A stretch of DNA of 64,000 nt. Source: Alteromonadaceae bacterium BrNp21-10. GTDB lineage: Bacteria; Pseudomonadota; Gammaproteobacteria; Enterobacterales; Alteromonadaceae. Positions within the stretch are counted from its first letter, which is position 1. The number at the start of each line of letters is the position of its first letter. Positions 60,671-64,000 of the stretch are shown in pieces. The translations under genes were made by a program, and so were the position numbers. Under the pieces are notes generated by a model. It worked only from the letters and a program-made list of their open reading frames with translations, searched no databases and had not been told where the DNA came from. Location: the NCBI GenBank assembly GCA_030418115.1, contig JAUHQD010000007.1, positions 62,001 to 126,000 of the forward strand. The letters are read 5' to 3'.

Positions 60671-61986
60671 AGGATATTGTTGAAGTAAAACTATGGGGTA
60701 CCACTATTGGCCATATAGGTTATAAACCTAATCAAACAGCCGTGGCCACTTTTGAATATACCGGTGCGTTGTTAAATTCATCTATCGAAGTGTCACCCAT
60801 TAAATTACCCAACTCGATTACAACACATTCATTCCCTGATATTAGCCAACGAACATTTAAAGGCTTGCCAGGTATCTTCGCTGATAGTTTGCCGGATAAA
60901 TTTGGCAATCAACTCATTGATATTTACCTTGCTGAGAAAGGTATTGTGGAATCAGCTATCACTACGCTCGACCGGTTGTTATATGTTGGCAATAGAGCAA
61001 TGGGAGCGATTGAATATCACCCTTCGGAGTCGTTTACCAACAATGATATTGGTTCGCTTTCACTGGACATTAACCGATTGTCTGAATTGGCCAATCTAGC
61101 CCAGAAGAATAAAACAGAATTAAGCGGCCAATTATCCGATGCCAACACACGAACTCAAGCACTTAATTTTATTCGCGTTAGCTCAAGTGCTGGTGGCGCT
61201 AGATCAAAAGCATTAGTCGCCATTGATAAAGATAAAAACCTTAAAGACGGCACTGTCGATCATGGGATTGATCACACTTACTGGTTACTTAAGTTCGATA
61301 GCGAAGAGAACAAAGATAGGGACAGCGCTGATCCAAAAGGCATGACTAAGGTTGAGTATATCTATTCACTGATAGCTAGGCAGTGTGACATTGATATGCC
61401 CGACACTGATTACATTGCCAATGGTGATGATTTTCATTTTATGATCAAACGCTTTGACCGGATTATCCGCAACAACAAAATTGACAAGGTGCATTACGCC
61501 TCTTGGTCTGGTCTTGCACACGCACACAGGGACGAAACAGGCGCATATTCTTATGAACAACTTGTATTGTTAGCCAGACAGTTAAATCTAGGCCAAGACG
61601 CAATTACAGAGTTATTTAGACGCGCTGTATTTAACGTTATTGGGCGCAACCAAGATGATCACACTAAGAACTTCGGATTTTTAATGAATAGGGCGGGGGA
61701 GTGGTCGTTAGCACCGGCATTTGATATGACCTATTCGTATGATCCCACCGGCCAGTGGACTAAAACCCATCAAATTAAATTAGCGGGTAAGCAAAGTTCA
61801 TTTTCAATTGATGATTTAGTGCGTTTTGGAAAGCATTGTAATTTGAAGCCCAAGCAGGCCAACGGAATTATCGAACAAGTAACAACGGCATTCGCTCAAT
61901 TTGGGCAGCTTGCAATGGATTATGATGTTAGTACAAACCTGATAAGCACCATCGAAACAAATATCATTAAGCTCAATGGTTTCTAG
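60667..61986 (+). CDS. HipA-like serine/threonine kinase toxin
   Basis: A 439-residue protein of the HipA family. The N-terminal region (VKLWGTTIGHIGY, GLPGIFADSLPDKFGNQLI) matches the HipA N-terminal subdomain. The kinase core includes the ATP-contacting SSAGGARSKALVAI, HWxxK-like TYWLLKF, MIKRFDR, and the catalytic loop NVIGRNQDDHTKNFGF followed by the metal-binding region LAPAFDMTYSYDP. E. coli HipA phosphorylates glutamyl-tRNA synthetase; whether the target is the same here is unknown. It is coupled to the HipB-like gene by a four-base overlap. Confidence 0.92.
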   Translation: MKDIVEVKLWGTTIGHIGYKPNQTAVATFEYTGALLNSSIEVSPIKLPNSITTHSFPDISQRTFKGLPGIFADSLPDKFGNQLIDIYLAEKGIVESAITTLDRLLYVGNRAMGAIEYHPSESFTNNDIGSLSLDINRLSELANLAQKNKTELSGQLSDANTRTQALNFIRVSSSAGGARSKALVAIDKDKNLKDGTVDHGIDHTYWLLKFDSEENKDRDSADPKGMTKVEYIYSLIARQCDIDMPDTDYIANGDDFHFMIKRFDRIIRNNKIDKVHYASWSGLAHAHRDETGAYSYEQLVLLARQLNLGQDAITELFRRAVFNVIGRNQDDHTKNFGFLMNRAGEWSLAPAFDMTYSYDPTGQWTKTHQIKLAGKQSSFSIDDLVRFGKHCNLKPKQANGIIEQVTTAFAQFGQLAMDYDVSTNLISTIETNIIKLNGF

Positions 61987-62017
61987 TAGGCGTTCGCATA
62001 CTGCCACCCCACCTGCT

Positions 62018-63103
62018 TTAACTCAAACTAATCAGCAATCTATAGGGCAACGTTAAGCAATGGTCTACGGAGCTTTTTATGGTGCACATGCCAGTGGTGT
62101 CGACTTCCATTTCGACTGTGGAAAGGCTGTTTCCGCAGTACATTGTGGCTTCACACAGGAAAGTGTTCTCAGCCGATTCAATCAGCCTTGGTGGTTTGTA
62201 TAAGCCGGTGAGGTCGAGTGGTTTGTTATTGTGGATATAAGTCTCCTTCCACATAAAATCGGGCAGTGCTGGGTCCTTGCTGTGAGGGATAACGTAAAAA
62301 GAACCGTCTTCCGATTGTATAAAAAAGCAAAAGAAACACAGGTAATCCAATACATTGTTTTCATTGATTTGCACCGGCAGGATTTTGTTGCAGTCGTGGA
62401 TCGGGGCGCTTAAACCGTTCAGTGTATAGTACTGGGTATTGCCATTGACAGGCCTGGCTTCTAGAAAATACATCCATTTATGGGCGGGTTTAAAGTGCGT
62501 TGAATGAACCGCAATCAGCCTGCTATTGGCATAAAAACTTAGCGGCGTGCTTAAAAAACGTATCTCACCTTGTGGTTCAACATCCCTTAAATAAAAACGG
62601 AAGGCTTGTATAAGCCCGGCGGTTTCTGAAGTGGGGACGGGTTGCCAATCTAAACTGGGCAGTGAGAAAAATGGCACCGTGTTTTGCGAGTCTCTAAGTG
62701 CCGGTTGATTCAGTTTGGTGATATTGGCGATTTCATAATTAACAAAGGCATCAATACTTTGTTGTTTATCAGGACGGAACGAAAAACATTGTTTGTAATG
62801 CAGAAGCGGGATGTGAAATTCATACAAGCGCCAATCGGGTTGTAAAAACACATTGCCTTTATATACCTCTGCAGTGGTTTTACTGGTGTATTTGGCTACC
62901 GCGGGGTGTTGCTCTATGGCGTGGGTGAATTGGGCATCAACGGCGGCATCGAAGATATCTAATATGTTTAGCTGACCATGCTTAATTTTGCACATCACTT
63001 GATGGCGAGCAAGGCAGGAATAGCAAAGGTCGCGACCACAAACGCACTTCGATAAATTATCTGTCGAATAACTTTCATGACAACTTTCGCAGTTATCTCT
63101 CAT
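62018..63103 (-). CDS. Cysteine-rich zinc-finger-like protein of unknown function
   Basis: A 361-residue protein. The first 42 residues hold CxxC at 5-8, CxC at 20-22, CxxC at 27-30 and a Cys/His set at 34-42 (RHQVMCKIKH), a treble-clef or RING/B-box-like pattern unusual in bacteria. The remaining about 300 residues are mostly beta and show no family I recognise (for example WMYFLEARPVNGNTQYY). No signal peptide or membrane segment is seen. Its ATG overlaps the stop of the zinc-ribbon membrane protein gene (ATGA), so the two probably work together. Confidence 0.78.
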   Translation of the reverse strand: MRDNCESCHESYSTDNLSKCVCGRDLCYSCLARHQVMCKIKHGQLNILDIFDAAVDAQFTHAIEQHPAVAKYTSKTTAEVYKGNVFLQPDWRLYEFHIPLLHYKQCFSFRPDKQQSIDAFVNYEIANITKLNQPALRDSQNTVPFFSLPSLDWQPVPTSETAGLIQAFRFYLRDVEPQGEIRFLSTPLSFYANSRLIAVHSTHFKPAHKWMYFLEARPVNGNTQYYTLNGLSAPIHDCNKILPVQINENNVLDYLCFFCFFIQSEDGSFYVIPHSKDPALPDFMWKETYIHNNKPLDLTGLYKPPRLIESAENTFLCEATMYCGNSLSTVEMEVDTTGMCTIKSSVDHCLTLPYRLLISLS

Positions 63104-64000
63104 GAGGTCGCTTTAGTTTGTGGTTGATTTTCATCAGCAAGTAACTCATGTAGCTTTGTCAAATAGTTGCTGTGTGCATTATCCAAATTGACGTCGTTCT
63201 TGGTAATTTTAAGGGTGTTGTGCATACCTTCAATTTTAACTTTTAGCAGTTCAGATGCTTGTTCTAGAGTGAATTTATTTTGTTGTATTTGCTTGCTTAG
63301 CTGTGTAACCAAGTCGCTCAATAAGTCGTTACAATCCTGACTGAGTTTTTGTTTTGCGCCAAATAAGCTGGCCCCGCAAAGCTGACAAAAATTATAAATA
63401 CTTTTATTCGATTGCTGACACTGCCCGCACTGAACCTGTTTGGCATTTATTTGCTGCATAGATTGGCAAAGCAAGTCTATCGCAATAGGGATGAGGGTCA
63501 GCATAATGATGGCGGGTGTTAGCAATGCGCCATCCCCAATATCAAAGTTTGATAAGGTGATTTTGTGGTTATAGTAGGCAATGGTAAAGAATGACCCTAG
63601 CGTAACAACTTGTAGAGTCGCTCGTTTAAATTTTTTGGTTGCACAGGCTGCGATAAAATAAACCACTTGGATCAGTAAAATAAACGAATACAGCGTCCCT
63701 TCTAGCTGGGCAAGTAAAACATCTTTACTCACCATATTATTATAAGCCAACAAAAAATTGGGTAGTAGACCATTGCTGGCTAGGGAAGAGTCCCAGTACC
63801 ACTGGGTGATGATGCAATAGAGGTAAAAAGACAGATGCAGGAACATTGACCAAGTGACTAAAGCCCAGAATAAATACTGGAACGTGACCTTGAGCATTAA
63901 GAAGTATTTTTCGCTGGCCAGTTTTGCTACGTAGCGGCTGTATTGTATACACACCGGTAAAAACGCCGCCGATAACCAAAGTATGCTCAGTAATCTAATA
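63100..64000 (-). CDS. Zinc-ribbon membrane protein, 5' end outside window
   Basis: The frame is open to the window edge; upstream of the GTG at 63954 it encodes a further hydrophobic stretch (LLSILWLSAAFLPV), so the gene most likely starts beyond 64000. The visible 300 codons encode several membrane segments, a zinc-ribbon-like pair of CxxC motifs (CGQCQQSNKSIYNFCQLCG, about 110 residues before the end) and a charged helical C-terminal tail with repeated Leu heptads (DLVTQLSKQIQQ, LEQASELLKVKIEG). Function unknown. It overlaps the cysteine-rich gene downstream by four bases. Confidence 0.75.
   Translation of the reverse strand, partial: IRLLSILWLSAAFLPVCIQYSRYVAKLASEKYFLMLKVTFQYLFWALVTWSMFLHLSFYLYCIITQWYWDSSLASNGLLPNFLLAYNNMVSKDVLLAQLEGTLYSFILLIQVVYFIAACATKKFKRATLQVVTLGSFFTIAYYNHKITLSNFDIGDGALLTPAIIMLTLIPIAIDLLCQSMQQINAKQVQCGQCQQSNKSIYNFCQLCGASLFGAKQKLSQDCNDLLSDLVTQLSKQIQQNKFTLEQASELLKVKIEGMHNTLKITKNDVNLDNAHSNYLTKLHELLADENQPQTKATS

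Overview
The window looks like chromosomal DNA of a polysaccharide-degrading marine-type gammaproteobacterium, most likely in the Alteromonadales. The evidence is the housekeeping order holC-valS / pepA / lptF-lptG, proteins of the YacL/UPF0231, DUF3392 and DUF3750 families, TonB-dependent receptors with glycoside hydrolases, and a fairly AT-rich base composition. The genus cannot be fixed from the sequence alone. No insertion sequence, prophage, CRISPR array or rRNA gene was seen.

Layout: 1-1164 is the start of an acyl-CoA synthetase gene running off the left edge. 1447-13029 is one long chemosensory operon: short MCP, STAS protein, REC-PP2C-HATPase protein, cheY, cheA, cheW, triple-PAS MCP, cheR, cheD, cheB. 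It faces a convergent Hpt-REC-REC-GGDEF diguanylate cyclase gene (13045-14712). The STAS and REC-PP2C-HATPase pair resembles the HsbA/HsbR partner switch of Pseudomonas, so this cluster appears to join a chemosensory array to a partner switch and to c-di-GMP. 15002-16279 is a small SPFH / DUF4177 / ribbon-helix-helix operon whose middle gene is frameshifted. 16500-17726 is a class V aminotransferase.

17892-39077 is a hemicellulose or pectin side-chain utilisation locus: CE15 glucuronoyl esterase lipoprotein, an unrecognised exported protein, an STN-type TonB receptor, an ECF sigma factor, a FecR anti-sigma factor, a second TonB receptor, two GH43-like enzymes, GH2, aldose epimerase, and two sialidase-fold (GH93-like) proteins, one carrying six ricin-type lectin repeats. 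The receptor-sigma-anti-sigma set implies control of sugar uptake by cell-surface signalling. A GH10 xylanase lipoprotein lies nearby (43062-44228), after a run of small conserved proteins.

44598-54042 is mostly housekeeping: HD hydrolase, GlpD-like dehydrogenase, ValS, HolC, PepA, LptF and LptG. It is followed by an exported M20 peptidase (54029-55435). 55663-58376 is a compact three-gene set of Tat-exported flavin amine oxidase, dihaem cytochrome c and exported RidA, which reads as a periplasmic amine or amino-acid oxidation module. An RDD protein follows.

58904-61986 is the most irregular part. A strong stable-RNA promoter is followed by a 5' tRNA-Leu fragment, a structured repeat, the intact tRNA-Leu(CAA), and a 289-290 bp tandem duplication carrying a tRNA 3' fragment, terminators and structured repeats; then comes a HipB/HipA-type pair. 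The window ends with two translationally coupled genes of unknown function encoding a cysteine-rich zinc-finger-like protein and a zinc-ribbon membrane protein; the latter runs off the right edge.
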